Source of the DNA: JANMAT01 sp031359995
GTDB taxonomy: Bacteria; Actinomycetota; Acidimicrobiia; Acidimicrobiales; Ilumatobacteraceae
NCBI GenBank assembly: GCA_031359995.1
Contig: JANMAT010000170.1
Span: 1-51,648, forward strand
DNA: 51,648 nucleotides
Direction of reading: 5' to 3'
Below are positions 1 to 7,963 of this stretch, piece after piece. The notes under the pieces are model-generated. The model had not been told where the DNA came from and did no database searches. It saw only the letters and a program-made list of their open reading frames with translations. Both the position numbers and the translations under genes were made by a program. Position 1 is the stretch's first letter. Every line of letters begins with the position of its first letter.

Positions 1-195
1 GGCGCGCTCATCGGTTTCGCCGGTGCCGATCGAGTGGCCAAGTACGTCGTGTGCCCGTCCGAGAACGAGCACGATTCAGCGGATAGCCGCCTGACAGCCG
101 TTCACCGCCGGGCTCCCGGATCGGGCCGATGCCGTGTGCGACAGGCGTTGGAAGGCGCGAACTCCGGTTACGTGTGGCCGATGGAGCTGAACTGA
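1..195 (+). other. Open frame at window edge, possible 3' end of a gene
   Basis: Frame 1 is open from the first base to a TGA at 193-195 and begins GALIGFAGADRVAKYVV. It could be the tail of a gene starting outside the window, but the later residues look unstructured and the frame overlaps the oppositely oriented SnoaL-like gene. I recognise no family. Confidence 0.15.
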
Positions 196-530
196 ATTCC
201 AGCCAGCTTCCAGCCCTCGGTCAGTTGAACCCAGACCTGACCGACTCGGCCCGTCAGTGACATCTCCGCATCGCGCCAGGTCGACTGGCAGCGTTGAACG
301 CACCGAACGATCGCCGTTGCGCCGTAGAGACACACGTCAACCTCGCTGCTCTCAAGCCTGGTGTAGTGGAAGTCGGCGAACTTCCCGAGCCACTGCTGCT
401 TGTCCAGCACGTAACCCTGTTCACCGATCGATCGGAAGTCGTCAGCTAGCAAGGTGTTCAGTGCCTCGATGTCCGAGTTCACCTCTGCCTCATCGAAGGT
501 CCGCTGGAGGTCGCGAATGTGCGCTTGCAT
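168..530 (-). CDS. SnoaL-like / DUF4440 family protein
   Basis: A 120-residue protein of the NTF2-like cone fold: an N-terminal helix (IRDLQRTFDEAEVNSDIEAL), then LLADDFRSIGEQGYVLDKQQWL, then beta strands ending VWVQLTEGWKLAGIQFSSI. This pattern is typical of DUF4440/SnoaL-like proteins, which include small-molecule-binding proteins, isomerases and many of unknown role. The start is set at an internal ATG (MQAHIRDLQ) because the 15 residues before it do not belong to the fold; an upstream start at 575 is possible. There is no operon partner, and the substrate cannot be deduced. Confidence 0.7.
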   Translation of the reverse strand: MQAHIRDLQRTFDEAEVNSDIEALNTLLADDFRSIGEQGYVLDKQQWLGKFADFHYTRLESSEVDVCLYGATAIVRCVQRCQSTWRDAEMSLTGRVGQVWVQLTEGWKLAGIQFSSIGHT

Positions 531-888
531 ACCTCGATCCTGCCAGGAACCGCGCAGGCCGATGCTTTCCCGCACAGTTCGGACGTGACGTCGCGGCGAA
601 GATGCCCGGCGACACGCGTCGTTCTACCGCACGTCTTAGGTGGAGCGGCGATGACGGGCCGCTCGACGACTGGCACTCGGGAACGGCCATCCTGCGCGCC
701 CGGGATCACCGGCGGATGTCATGCGTCGCGTTCGAACCGGTGTCGCCCTACCGCTCTCAGCGATCGGGCGGCGAAGGTGATGCCGAGCAGCACGACTGGG
801 CGGGGCACTGGCCATCGCGGTCAACCTCAAGGGCGCCATACACGCCGCGGTGGATGCCCGGCGTCCGTAGGTAGCGGGCCGCCCAGCA
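531..888. other. Gene-free stretch, possible SDR scrap
   Basis: About 360 bases with no convincing gene. Around 808-871 one plus-strand frame reads ALAIAVNLKGAIHAAVDA before a TAG, which resembles the helix after the NNAG motif of short-chain dehydrogenases. It is too short to call; nothing else is visible. Confidence 0.3.
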
Positions 889-1203
889 TCAGTCGAGTTC
901 GAGCGCCAGCCTGAGCGCGTTGTTGATCATGGTCAGCTCCTCGTGGCTAGCCCGGCCCACGAACGCTCCGAGCCTCTCGGGGGCGACGGCTGCGGTCTGC
1001 TCGACCAACACCTGTGTCTGTTCGTGTCCGATGACGATCGTGGGGCGGAAGATGCGAGGTGGCGCAGAACGAGATGTGGGCGCCACGAGCACGGTCGACA
1101 GCATCAGGTCGTCGGACTGGACGATGACGACGAATCGTGCCCCTCGCTGCTTGCGTCCGCGAGCGTCACGAGGTGCTCGGAGGCGGTGGATGTCACCACG
1201 CAC
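889..1203 (-). CDS. MazF/PemK-family endoribonuclease toxin
   Basis: This 104-residue protein has the MazF-type order: N-terminal RGDIHRL, a central strand RFVVIVQSDDLM, then LSTVLVAPTSRS, with a long C-terminal helix (ERLGAFVGRASHEELTMINNALRLAL). MazF toxins cut single-stranded mRNA at short motifs and are held in check by an antitoxin encoded upstream. The start is GTG at 1203. No complete antitoxin gene precedes it, only a 26-codon open tail at 1193-1273 that overlaps the toxin start. It may be an orphan toxin, or be buffered by an antitoxin from one of the neighbouring modules. Confidence 0.75.
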   Translation of the reverse strand: MRGDIHRLRAPRDARGRKQRGARFVVIVQSDDLMLSTVLVAPTSRSAPPRIFRPTIVIGHEQTQVLVEQTAAVAPERLGAFVGRASHEELTMINNALRLALELD

Positions 1204-1273
1204 GAAGCTCGTCCATCGCGGAGGCGAGGGGGATGATCGGCGCCGGTCGTGCCGCGGCTCGCCCCGGCACCAC
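1193..1273 (-). pseudogene. Possible antitoxin C-terminal remnant
   Basis: Just upstream of the minus-strand MazF, a frame bounded by TAG (1276-1274) runs 26 codons to a TGA lying inside the toxin start. It ends IIPLASAMDELRAW, an amphipathic tail like the toxin-wrapping C-termini of MazF antitoxins. The DNA-binding half is absent and the RHH/MazF operator begins immediately beyond. I read it as an antitoxin cut off at its 5' end. The tail is short, so this is tentative. Confidence 0.3.
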
Positions 1274-1277
1274 CTAG

Positions 1278-1299
1278 ACCATTGGTGTTACCATATGGT
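1278..1299 (+). promoter_or_regulatory. Leaderless promoter and operator of RHH/MazF module 1
   Basis: Two palindromes, ACCATTGGT (1278-1286) and ACCATATGGT (1290-1299), lie 12-13 bases apart centre to centre, directly before the antitoxin start. A TACCAT hexamer at 1289-1294 fits an actinobacterial -10 and is followed by six bases and ATG at 1301, as expected for a leaderless transcript. Paired half-sites overlapping the -10 are what autoregulation by a ribbon-helix-helix antitoxin needs. I see no clear -35. Confidence 0.5.
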
Positions 1300-1300
1300 C

Positions 1301-1546
1301 ATGGCTCGACGCGAAGTGCTCGTGCAGCTCGACGACGATCTCGTACAGGCGCTGGACCAGCTTGCCCTCCGCCTGGGCACCAACCGATCCGAACTGCTCC
1401 GGCGCGGCGCGCAAGCGGTGATCACCGCCGAAGACCTCGCCGGCGCCGACCGCGACCTCCAGGCGGCGTATCAGCGTCAACCGGCCGATCCGGCTCTCGT
1501 GCAATCGGCTCGTCGCCTGGCCGCCCGCACCGCTCCGGCGTGGTGA
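1301..1546 (+). CDS. Ribbon-helix-helix antitoxin, module 1
   Basis: An 81-residue antitoxin. The N-terminal strand (REVLVQLDDDLVQALDQLA) and following helix (GTNRSELLRRGAQAVI) form an Arc/MetJ-type ribbon-helix-helix DNA-binding domain; the remaining 35 residues would wrap the toxin. An alternative ATG two codons upstream (1295) lies inside the operator palindrome, so ATG 1301 is preferred because it follows the -10 at leaderless spacing. The stop overlaps the toxin start (GTGA), implying translational coupling and antitoxin-first synthesis. Confidence 0.8.
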   Translation: MARREVLVQLDDDLVQALDQLALRLGTNRSELLRRGAQAVITAEDLAGADRDLQAAYQRQPADPALVQSARRLAARTAPAW

Positions 1547-1863
1547 CGCGCACCGACATCGTGTGGGCCGACCTCGGTCCACCGGCCGGTCGTCGCCCGG
1601 TGTGCGTGCTCAGCCGCGATGCAGCCATCAACGTGCTCACCGCAATCATCTGCGCGCCGATCACCCGCACCAGTCGAGGTATCCGTTCCGAGGTCGAGCT
1701 CGGGCCCGAGCACGGGCTGCCTGAGCGCGGCGTGATCTCGTGCGACAACGTCATCACTGTCCCACTGGGCGACCTCGATGCCGAGCCGGTCGGGCATCTC
1801 GACGAGGTCGCCCGAGCGCAGCTCGACCGTGCCCTGCGCTATGCCCTCGACATCGTCTACTGA
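1543..1863 (+). CDS. MazF-family endoribonuclease toxin, module 1
   Basis: A 106-residue MazF toxin: TRTDIVWADLGPPAGRRPVCVLSRD is the typical N-terminus, followed by ICAPITRTSRGIRSEVELG and VISCDNVITVPLGDL, the strand-turn segments that form the RNA-binding cleft. The GTG start overlaps the antitoxin TGA by four bases. It should cleave mRNA when the RHH antitoxin is degraded. Length and motifs are complete and I see no inactivating change. Confidence 0.85.
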   Translation: MTRTDIVWADLGPPAGRRPVCVLSRDAAINVLTAIICAPITRTSRGIRSEVELGPEHGLPERGVISCDNVITVPLGDLDAEPVGHLDEVARAQLDRALRYALDIVY

Positions 1864-1957
1864 CCAGCAGGCGAGCCCTCCACCCCTCCGATGATGCGCC
1901 CCCGCCACGCCCCCGGCCGCCGCCCGCAACGGCGACACTGACCCTCTGGCCCGGACG

Positions 1958-2257
1958 TCAGTCGAGGTCGAACGCGAGGCGGATCGCTTCGGTGAGGGCG
2001 GCCTCCTGGGTGGGGAGCAGGACCCCGATCTGGCGGCCGATCGTGTCGGCGGGGACCGTGATGATGTTGTCGCAGGCGATCACGCTGGCCCGCTCGAGCC
2101 CGTTGGCCGCCCCGACGGGGACCTCGGTGGACAGACCGCGGATGGTGGTGGTGATCGGGGCGACCGTGACCCGACTCAGGTAGGGGCGCACGATCGCCCG
2201 CGTGAGGACGAGCACGGGTCGGCTCTTGTCGAGCTGCGCCAGGCAGATCGGGCGCAT
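1958..2257 (-). CDS. MazF-family endoribonuclease toxin, module 2
   Basis: A 99-residue MazF toxin: RPICLAQLDKSRPVLVLTR, then VTVAPITTTIRGLSTEVPVG and VIACDNIITVPADTIG, closely parallel to the module 1 toxin. The start is the ATG sharing one base with the antitoxin stop (TGATG); the longer reading from 2275 would overlap the antitoxin needlessly. Module 2 runs opposite to module 1, so the two toxin genes converge across a 94-base gap. Confidence 0.85.
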   Translation of the reverse strand: MRPICLAQLDKSRPVLVLTRAIVRPYLSRVTVAPITTTIRGLSTEVPVGAANGLERASVIACDNIITVPADTIGRQIGVLLPTQEAALTEAIRLAFDLD

Positions 2258-2502
2258 CAGCCGAGTTCGGCGCACGCGGTGCCGGCGGCGAAGCGGGCCA
2301 GATCGTCGAACCCGTCCACGTCGCCGTGAGCCCGGGCGGCGGCCAGGATGGAGGCGTCACGTTCGGCGAGCTGCCGCCGGCGTTCCCGCTCCACGGCGGC
2401 GGCGACCACGGCGGCCCGACTCGAGGCTCGCCCGTCGTGGACTTGGGCGTCGATGAACGCCACCAGCTCCTCCGGCAACCGCACCGTCACCTGCTGACTC
2501 AT
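2257..2502 (-). CDS. Ribbon-helix-helix antitoxin, module 2
   Basis: An 81-residue antitoxin beginning SQQVTVRLPEELVAFIDAQV, a classic RHH strand and helix, followed by ASSRAAVVAAAVERERRRQ and a toxin-binding tail (ARAHGDVDGFDDLARFAAG). It is the same size as the module 1 antitoxin but its tail differs, suggesting separate specificities. The gene is first in its two-gene operon and is coupled to MazF by TGATG. Confidence 0.82.
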   Translation of the reverse strand: MSQQVTVRLPEELVAFIDAQVHDGRASSRAAVVAAAVERERRRQLAERDASILAAARAHGDVDGFDDLARFAAGTACAELG

Positions 2503-2514
2503 CCCAGCAGCATA
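2503..2514 (-). promoter_or_regulatory. Leaderless -10 of RHH/MazF module 2
   Basis: Read on the minus strand, TATGCT (2514-2509) is followed by six bases and then the antitoxin ATG, the spacing expected for a leaderless transcript. No convincing -35 or palindrome is evident here, unlike modules 1 and 4. Confidence 0.4.
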
Positions 2515-2777
2515 CCAAACTGGAATTCACTCCGGTTTCGCGACGAGCAGCAACCGCCGGCACACCATCGGCAGGCGCGGCCACCGCAGCGAGCGGGACG
2601 TTTCGGTGTGCCACCGATCGTGACCGGTGCGCGCCTGGTGTGGATCTGTCCGGACGGACGGGTGGAAGGCGCCTCCCGAGATCTGACCTCGTGGACTACC
2701 TGGCGCCGGGCGGAACGGCCTCGGTGGCGTCACGGCGCCGAGGTGGGAGCCGGATCCCATCGCTGAGCTCACGGTGG

Positions 2778-2790
2778 TACGATAGGAGTG
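2778..2790 (+). promoter_or_regulatory. Leaderless -10 of AbrB/PIN module
   Basis: TACGAT (2778-2783) is followed by six bases and GTG at 2790. An AGGAG at 2784-2788 lies too close to this GTG to act as its ribosome-binding site, which favours leaderless initiation. It could instead serve a GTG at 2805. Confidence 0.4.
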
Positions 2791-3035
2791 TGAGTGGGAC
2801 ATATGTGGTTGTCGTGGGAGATCGCGGACGGATCGTGGTCCCGGCCGAGGTGCGGGAGCGGGCGCAACTCGTGGAGGGCACCGGTCTGGTGCTGCTGGAC
2901 ACCCCGCACGGCATCGTGCTGCTCACCCGCGAGCAGCTGCGGGCCCGGGTGCAGGCCGACCTGGCCGGTGCCGACCTCGTGGGTGCGCTGCTGGCCGAGC
3001 GGCGGGCCGCCGCGGCCACGGAAGATGCAGGGTGA
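2790..3035 (+). CDS. AbrB/MazE-type antitoxin
   Basis: An 81-residue protein with an N-terminal swapped-hairpin AbrB domain: TYVVVVGDRGRIVVPAEVRER is the hallmark strand-GRIVVP-turn, then GLVLLDTPHGIVLLTREQL closes the barrel. The C-terminal helix (RVQADLAGADLVGALLAERR) would bind the toxin. It overlaps the PIN toxin start by GTGA. AbrB antitoxins of PIN modules neutralise the nuclease and repress their own promoter. Start GTG 2790 (leaderless) or GTG 2805. Confidence 0.8.
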   Translation: MSGTYVVVVGDRGRIVVPAEVRERAQLVEGTGLVLLDTPHGIVLLTREQLRARVQADLAGADLVGALLAERRAAAATEDAG

Positions 3036-3400
3036 GTGGGGTGCTGGACGCGTCAGCGATCCTGGCGTTCGTCCAAGGCGAGCCAGGCTCTGAGGTGGTG
3101 GCCGGGCAGCTGGAGGCGGGGGCACACTGCAGCACCGCCAACTGGTCGGAGGTCGCCCAGAAGATCCTGGCCGCCGGCCGGGACTGGGATCTGGCCCGGG
3201 CCCTGATGGTGAGCTACGACCTCCACCTCGAACCCGTCGCGGTGGCCGATGCCGAGTGGGCCGCGCAGCGGTGGCGCCCAGGTGAAGGCCTGTCCCTGGC
3301 CGACCGGTTGTGCATGGCTCTCGCCGCCCGCCTCGGCACGGACGCCTGGACCGCCGACGCCGCCTGGGGCGACGACGACGGCATCAAGCAGATCCGCTGA
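3032..3400 (+). CDS. PIN-domain ribonuclease toxin (VapC-like)
   Basis: A 122-residue PIN domain. Acidic metal-binding residues are visible in VLDASAILAF (Asp near residue 6), in NWSEVAQKI (Glu), in LSLADRLCMALA (Asp) and in WTADAAW (Asp). PIN toxins are Mg-dependent ribonucleases that cut tRNA or rRNA. The GTG start overlaps the AbrB antitoxin stop, so this is a translationally coupled antitoxin-toxin pair. Confidence 0.85.
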   Translation: MSGVLDASAILAFVQGEPGSEVVAGQLEAGAHCSTANWSEVAQKILAAGRDWDLARALMVSYDLHLEPVAVADAEWAAQRWRPGEGLSLADRLCMALAARLGTDAWTADAAWGDDDGIKQIR

Positions 3401-3504
3401 GCCGCCGATCGTTCGTCCTCCCGTGCCGCGATGCGGCCGCACCGCCCAGGATGACCGGAGGCCGTCGTACGGTCTGGCTCGGGTGCGTGGATGGGAGCGG
3501 TGCG

Positions 3505-3846
3505 GTGGCGGCGGAGCAGCAGATGTCGACAGCGGCGGTGTGCGAGCTGCTGCGCGAGGTGATCGGGGGCGCGACGTCGCGTGAGGACGCCTCGGACGCG
3601 GCCCGGCTCGTGCTCGACGGGGGTGGGGTGGATGACGCCGAGCAGGCGCAGGCGCTGGCGATCCTCACCGTGTGCGACACGCGCGATCACGCTGGTGGGT
3701 ACCTGCTGACGACCAGCCACCTCCGGGCCTGGCTGAAGGACCTCGAACGGAACCTCGACCTGGCCGCGTCGGACACCGCAGGCCGCGATGACGAAGGGCG
3801 AGCGTCCCGGGGCGGCCCGAGCTGGTTGGCTCGGGCGGACCGCTGA
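3505..3846 (+). CDS. Small hypothetical protein
   Basis: A roughly 113-residue protein I do not recognise. The core reads TAAVCELLREVIGGATSREDASDAARLVLDGG and YLLTTSHLRAWLKDLERNLDL, mostly helical, with a polar tail after residue 95. It follows the PIN toxin by about 100 bases on the same strand. The start is uncertain: GTG 3505 or ATG 3523. It could be an immunity-like or regulatory accessory protein, but nothing proves that. Confidence 0.5.
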   Translation: MAAEQQMSTAAVCELLREVIGGATSREDASDAARLVLDGGGVDDAEQAQALAILTVCDTRDHAGGYLLTTSHLRAWLKDLERNLDLAASDTAGRDDEGRASRGGPSWLARADR

Positions 3847-3927
3847 CCAGCGCGACGCGTCATCCGGCGGTCCTGGCATCATGGCCGGGCGGCGCCCGCC
3901 AGAGCGCCGCTGCTCGAGGGGGAACGG

Positions 3928-5076
3928 ATGACGGTCGATCATGACGAGGTGGTGCGGCGCGTGGCGGCGATCGCACCCGGGCTGGCCAGCCGGACGGCGG
4001 CGTGCGACGAGCAGCGTTCGGTGGTCGACGAGAGCCTGCGGGCCATGGCCGACGCCGGGCTCTTCCGCGTGCCCCAACCCGGCGCGGTCGGCGGGTACGA
4101 GCTGCCGCTGCGCACGTTGGGTGCCGCCGTCACCGGCGTGTCGCGCGCCTGCCCGGCCAGCGGCTGGGTGCTCATGGTGATGGGCGCCCACCACTGGTGC
4201 ATGGGCGTGTTCCCATCCGAGGCCCAGGAAGCGGTCTTCGGTGACGGCCGGGACGGGCTCGTGGCCGGCACCCTGTCGTGGCAGGGCGGGGCCGAGCCGG
4301 TCGCCGGCGGCTACCGGGTGAACGGCCGGTGGCAGTTCTGCTCGGGCGTCGACCAGTCGCAGTGGGTCATGCTCGGTTGTGCCGAGCCGGGCACCGCGAT
4401 CCCGCGTGTGCACGTGGTCGTACCCCGTGAGGACGTCGAGATCGACGACACCTGGCACGTGATGGGCCTGCAGGGCACCGGCAGCAAAGATGTGGTGGCC
4501 CGCGACGTGTTCGTGCCGGCGGCGCATGCCGTTGAGACGCGGCTGATGTTCAACGGGGCCAGCCCCTACCGCGAGGCGCACGCCACGAACCTGTACCGCC
4601 TGTCGGCCGAAGCGATGCTGTGCATGTCGGTGTCGACCGCCGTGCTCGGTTCGGCCCAGTTCGCCCTCGACGCGTTCATCGAGCGCACCCGCGAGCGCAA
4701 GGTGGTCAACACCGGCGCATCGAAGGCCGAGCACGTGCCCACCCAGGTGCGCCTGGCCGAGGCGTCAGCCGAGATCTGCACCGCCCACCTGCTGCAGCAG
4801 GACGTCTACGACGAGTTCGACCGCCTGGTGGCCAGCGGTGAGCGCTTCGCGCCCGATCACAAGGTGTGGGCCAGGTGGCAGGTGTCGTACGCCGCCGAGC
4901 TGTGCCGCCGGGCCGTGACGCGGATGTACAGCGCGTCGGGCGCCCACGGCGTGTACACGACCAGTGCGCTGCAGCGGGCGTTCCGCAACATCCACGTCGG
5001 TGCGCAGCACGCCAGCCTCGACCTGGACAGCGGCGCCGAGCAGTACGGGCGCCAGCTGTTGCAGAGCGCGGGCTGA
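3928..5076 (+). CDS. Flavin-dependent monooxygenase, acyl-CoA dehydrogenase fold
   Basis: A 382-residue protein of the two-component (group D) flavin monooxygenase family, which includes HsaA. The N-terminal helical domain has DESLRAMADAGLFRVPQP and GGYELPLRTLG, the middle beta domain has GGYRVNGRWQFCSGVDQSQWVMLG, and the C-terminal four-helix part has MLCMSVSTAVLGSAQFALDAF through AFRNIHVGAQHASLD. It should use reduced flavin from a separate reductase to hydroxylate an aromatic or steroid-like substrate; no reductase gene is adjacent. Length is normal and the gene intact, unlike the decayed genes after it. An acyl-CoA dehydrogenase role is less likely because the FCSGVDQSQW region matches the monooxygenases. 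Confidence 0.75.
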   Translation: MTVDHDEVVRRVAAIAPGLASRTAACDEQRSVVDESLRAMADAGLFRVPQPGAVGGYELPLRTLGAAVTGVSRACPASGWVLMVMGAHHWCMGVFPSEAQEAVFGDGRDGLVAGTLSWQGGAEPVAGGYRVNGRWQFCSGVDQSQWVMLGCAEPGTAIPRVHVVVPREDVEIDDTWHVMGLQGTGSKDVVARDVFVPAAHAVETRLMFNGASPYREAHATNLYRLSAEAMLCMSVSTAVLGSAQFALDAFIERTRERKVVNTGASKAEHVPTQVRLAEASAEICTAHLLQQDVYDEFDRLVASGERFAPDHKVWARWQVSYAAELCRRAVTRMYSASGAHGVYTTSALQRAFRNIHVGAQHASLDLDSGAEQYGRQLLQSAG

Positions 5077-5154
5077 CGCCTCGCCCGCGTTCGTTGCACA
5101 GCGTTCACCCGCAGTGCTTGCGTCCGACATGGACGCGGTCGACGATGCCGAACC

Positions 5155-6034
5155 ATGCGATGCGACGACCTCCTCCTCGATGGCGCCCGGCGTCATCCCG
5201 ATCGGACGGCGCTCGTGTGGGTCGACCGTGAGCGCACGCTCACCTACGCCGAGGCGGTCGAGCAGATGGAGCGCATGGCCGGCGCCCTCGCCTCGTTGAC
5301 CACCTGTCCACCAGCGACCACCACCGGGCCGCGCTCACCACCGTGGAGCACTACGTGTGCATGGACGGCTCGCAGCCGGGCGCGATCGGCCTGGGTGACC
5401 TGCTGGCATCGGCACCTCCGCCCCGCCCGACACCGTCGACGAGACCGCGGTGGCCCACCTGTCGTACACCTCCGGCACGTCGGGCGACCCGAAGGGCGCG
5501 TGCCTGGCCCACGAGCCGACGATGCGGGCCACGCGGTGCATCGCCGAGCGGCTACGACTCCGGCCCGAACCCCACCGTGCTGCGCGACCTGCTCGAGGAA
5601 TCGCAGTGCCGGGGCCGCGCCCCCGCCGCGCTGCGCATCGGCGTGTCGGGTGGTGGTCCGGTGCCGCCCGAGCTGAAGATGGCGTGGCGCGACGAACTGG
5701 GCTTCACCCTGTGCGCGAGCTACGGCCAGTCGGAGCTGGGCGGTTTCGTCGGGCTGTGGGCCGGCGACGAGCCCATCACCGAGGCGAGGGTGCTCTCGTG
5801 CGGGAGGCCGCCGTCGTGGGGTTGCCCGACGCGGCGCTCGGCCAGCGCCCCGCGGCCTGCGTGACCGTGCGCGCCGGCGCGTCACCGCCCGATCACGACG
5901 AGCTGGTCGAAGCGGTCGCCCGAGGGGTGGGGCGACCGGTGCCGGCGCTCGCGGTGGTGGTCGTCGAGGCGATGCCGATGACGCCCACGGGCAAGATCAG
6001 CAAGGCCCGACTGGTGGCGTCGATCGAGGGTTGA
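5155..6034 (+). pseudogene. Decayed AMP-dependent acyl-CoA synthetase
   Basis: Pieces of an ANL-family acyl-CoA ligase lie in order but in different frames. Frame 1 (from 5155) carries LLLDGARRHPDRTAL and the N-terminal helices to about 5300. Another frame carries VEHYVCMDGSQPGAIGLGDL. A third has the AMP-binding motif SYTSGTSGDPKGA (near 5461). The second frame returns with CASYGQSELGGF, and the third ends AMPMTPTGKISKARLVAS at 6034. The total is about 290 codons against 500 or more for the family. The segment after the first helix and the hinge/A8 region are missing. At least three frame changes plus deletions make function very unlikely. Confidence 0.85.
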
Positions 6035-6135
6035 CCGCTCGGGCGGCGCCCGCTTGCGAATCCAACTCCGATTCGGTTTCAATCGGTCGGCCTCCGTTGG
6101 GGACGGCGGCGCCATCACCACGGGGAGGTCGTCGC

Positions 6136-6747
6136 ATGGGCGTCGAGGGCAGGCTGGCCGGCAGGGTCGCCGTCATCACCGACCTGTTCGCTGAGGACTG
6201 GGACTACACGTTCGCCGTGCTGGTGCGCGGGGTGTTCCTGGGCACCAAGCACGCGGCGCGGCAGATGAAGGCGCAGGGCTGGGGCGGCTCCATCATCAAC
6301 ACCGCCTCCATCGCCGGTCTGGTCGGTGATGCCGGCCCGGTCTGCTACTCGGTGGCCAAGGCCGCGGTCGTTCACCTCACGCGCGCCACCGCGGCCGAGC
6401 TGGCGCCCCACCGCATCCGCGTCAACGCCATCGCTCCCGGGCCCATCCTCACGCCGCGCATGCACGGTGGCCGGCCCGAGACGGCCACCGAGATGATGCA
6501 GCCGTTCGTGCCGTGGCCGAACCTGGGCCAGCCCGACGACATCGCCGGCGCCGTCGTGTTCTTCGCCTCCGACGACGCCGCCTACGTGACCGGCGACGTG
6601 ATGGTGGTGGACGGTGGGCTCACCGCGTCGGGCCCCGGCATCACCCGCCGCGGCGGGCTGCGCGTGCCCCCGCCAGGGTTCGTGGGCGTGGACCGCGGCA
6701 CCACGGGCGACGCCTTCGTGATCCGTCAGCGACCGCCGGCGCCCTGA
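6136..6747 (+). pseudogene. Short-chain dehydrogenase with internal deletion
   Basis: The open frame is intact (203 residues, GGGGAGG ribosome-binding site at 6122-6128), but the protein jumps from LAGRVAVIT straight to DLFAEDWDYTFAVLVRGVFLG. The glycine-rich NAD(P) motif, the second and third Rossmann strands and the NNAG motif, roughly 70 residues, are gone. The catalytic half remains: Ser in NTASIAG, YSVAK, and the C-terminal AAYVTGDVMVVDGG. Without a cofactor site it should not be a working oxidoreductase. It follows the decayed synthetase, so both look like parts of one abandoned pathway. Confidence 0.7.
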
Positions 6748-6767
6748 ACCGGCGGCGCTCGCTCGTG

Positions 6768-7489
6768 TCACTCGGGCGGTGCGCCGCGGGGAACGTCGGT
6801 GTCGAACGATCGCCGGGCGCCCACGGTGTCGACGCGGCGCGACGGGCGCAGGGACACGAGCACGAAGTGGCCGACGTCGATGCCCCGATGCCGCATCGGG
6901 AGCACCACACGGCCGGGGCGGGTCGGGCGGCCGGGTACCCGCACGGCCCGTGGCCCAGGCGCACGTCGTCGGGCGCACACGGTCCCGGTTCGTAGCGGCA
7001 CGCCTTCAGGTCGAGCAGAGCGGTCAGCTCCTGGCAGGCGAGATCGATCTGCCGGTGGGCGGTCTCCGACCCACCGATCAGTTCCACGAACCGCTCCAGC
7101 CGCTGGAGCGACGCGGCCAGGAGGGCGGCCCGGGACGCGTGTTGGCGGACCCGCTCCACGAGCAGCGCGCCGGCCAGGCCGACGGCGGCGAGCAGCGCGG
7201 TCGTGGCGATGTCGCGTGCCTCGTCGATGCGGAGGGAGCCGTACGGCCGGGTGAGGAACACGTCGAAGGCCACCGTGGCCGAGGCCGCACCCAGCAGCCC
7301 GGCCAGGCGGCCACCGACGGCGCCGGCGGCCATCACCACCAGCACGAGCACCAACGCCGGATCCACGCCGGCCAACCGGTCGCGGAACGGAACGAGGGTG
7401 GCGGCGGCGACGAACGGGCCGAGGAGCCCGAGCGCCAGCCCCCACCGCCGACCGGAACGGACCGATTCAGGGCGGTCGGAAGGACGCAT
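6768..7489 (-). pseudogene. DUF4118 membrane sensor protein with probable frameshift
   Basis: The N-terminal 110 residues form the four-helix DUF4118 domain of KdpD-type sensors (GLALGLLGPFVAAATLVPF, LVLVLVVMAAGAVGGRLAG, LLGAASATVAFDVFLTRPYG, ATTALLAAVGLAGALLVER). A coiled linker and a GAF-like start (DLACQELTALLDLKACRYE) follow. Near 6911-6940 the good sequence moves to another frame, which reads GRVVLPMRHRGIDVGHFVLV and stops at 6768. The unshifted frame continues as arginine- and cysteine-rich nonsense to 6641. A one-base indel explains this. No kinase domain follows, so even when intact it was a membrane/GAF protein without a transmitter. Confidence 0.65.
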
Positions 7490-7568
7490 GCGCTGTTCCT
7501 ACCGGCGGGTCACGGCACGAGGGAAGGACCTCACGCATCATGAACGCCGAGGACGGGAGCCGTGGGGG

Positions 7569-7961
7569 TCAGGCGGGCGCGATCACCGCGATGCCGTTGG
7601 CGCGGGCGGCGTCGGCCAAGCGGGCGTCGTAGGTCACCATGCCCTCGAGCTCGTCACCGAGCACGAGCGCGGCGGCGACGTGCACCGCGTCGAGTGTGCG
7701 CAGGATCGTGGGATCGAGCAGGCCCGCCGCCTCGAAGATGGCGGTCGTGACGTCGATGAGTGTCACCGCGTCCAACACGTCGCGGGCCCGGACGACGTGC
7801 TCGGGTGCCTCTCGGCGGACGGCACGCAGCAGCTCGGTGCGAGCCAGGTCGGAGGAGACTGGGCTGCGGTCGCCGCTCGCGAACCAGGCCTGCAGCGCAG
7901 CTGACTCCGGCTCGGCCACGACGAGCTTCACCAGTGCCGAGGTGTCGATGTAGTGGGCCAC
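7569..7961 (-). CDS. VapC-family PIN-domain toxin
   Basis: A 130-residue PIN ribonuclease with the expected acidic set: Asp in AHYIDTSALVKLVVAEPES, Glu in DLARTELLRAVRRE, Asp in ILRTLDAVHVAAALVLGDE and Asp in MVTYDARLADAAR. It sits two bases after its Phd/YefM antitoxin on the minus strand. VapC enzymes cleave tRNA or the sarcin-ricin loop of rRNA. All catalytic positions appear intact. Confidence 0.88.
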   Translation of the reverse strand: MAHYIDTSALVKLVVAEPESAALQAWFASGDRSPVSSDLARTELLRAVRREAPEHVVRARDVLDAVTLIDVTTAIFEAAGLLDPTILRTLDAVHVAAALVLGDELEGMVTYDARLADAARANGIAVIAPA

Positions 7962-7963
7962 GC

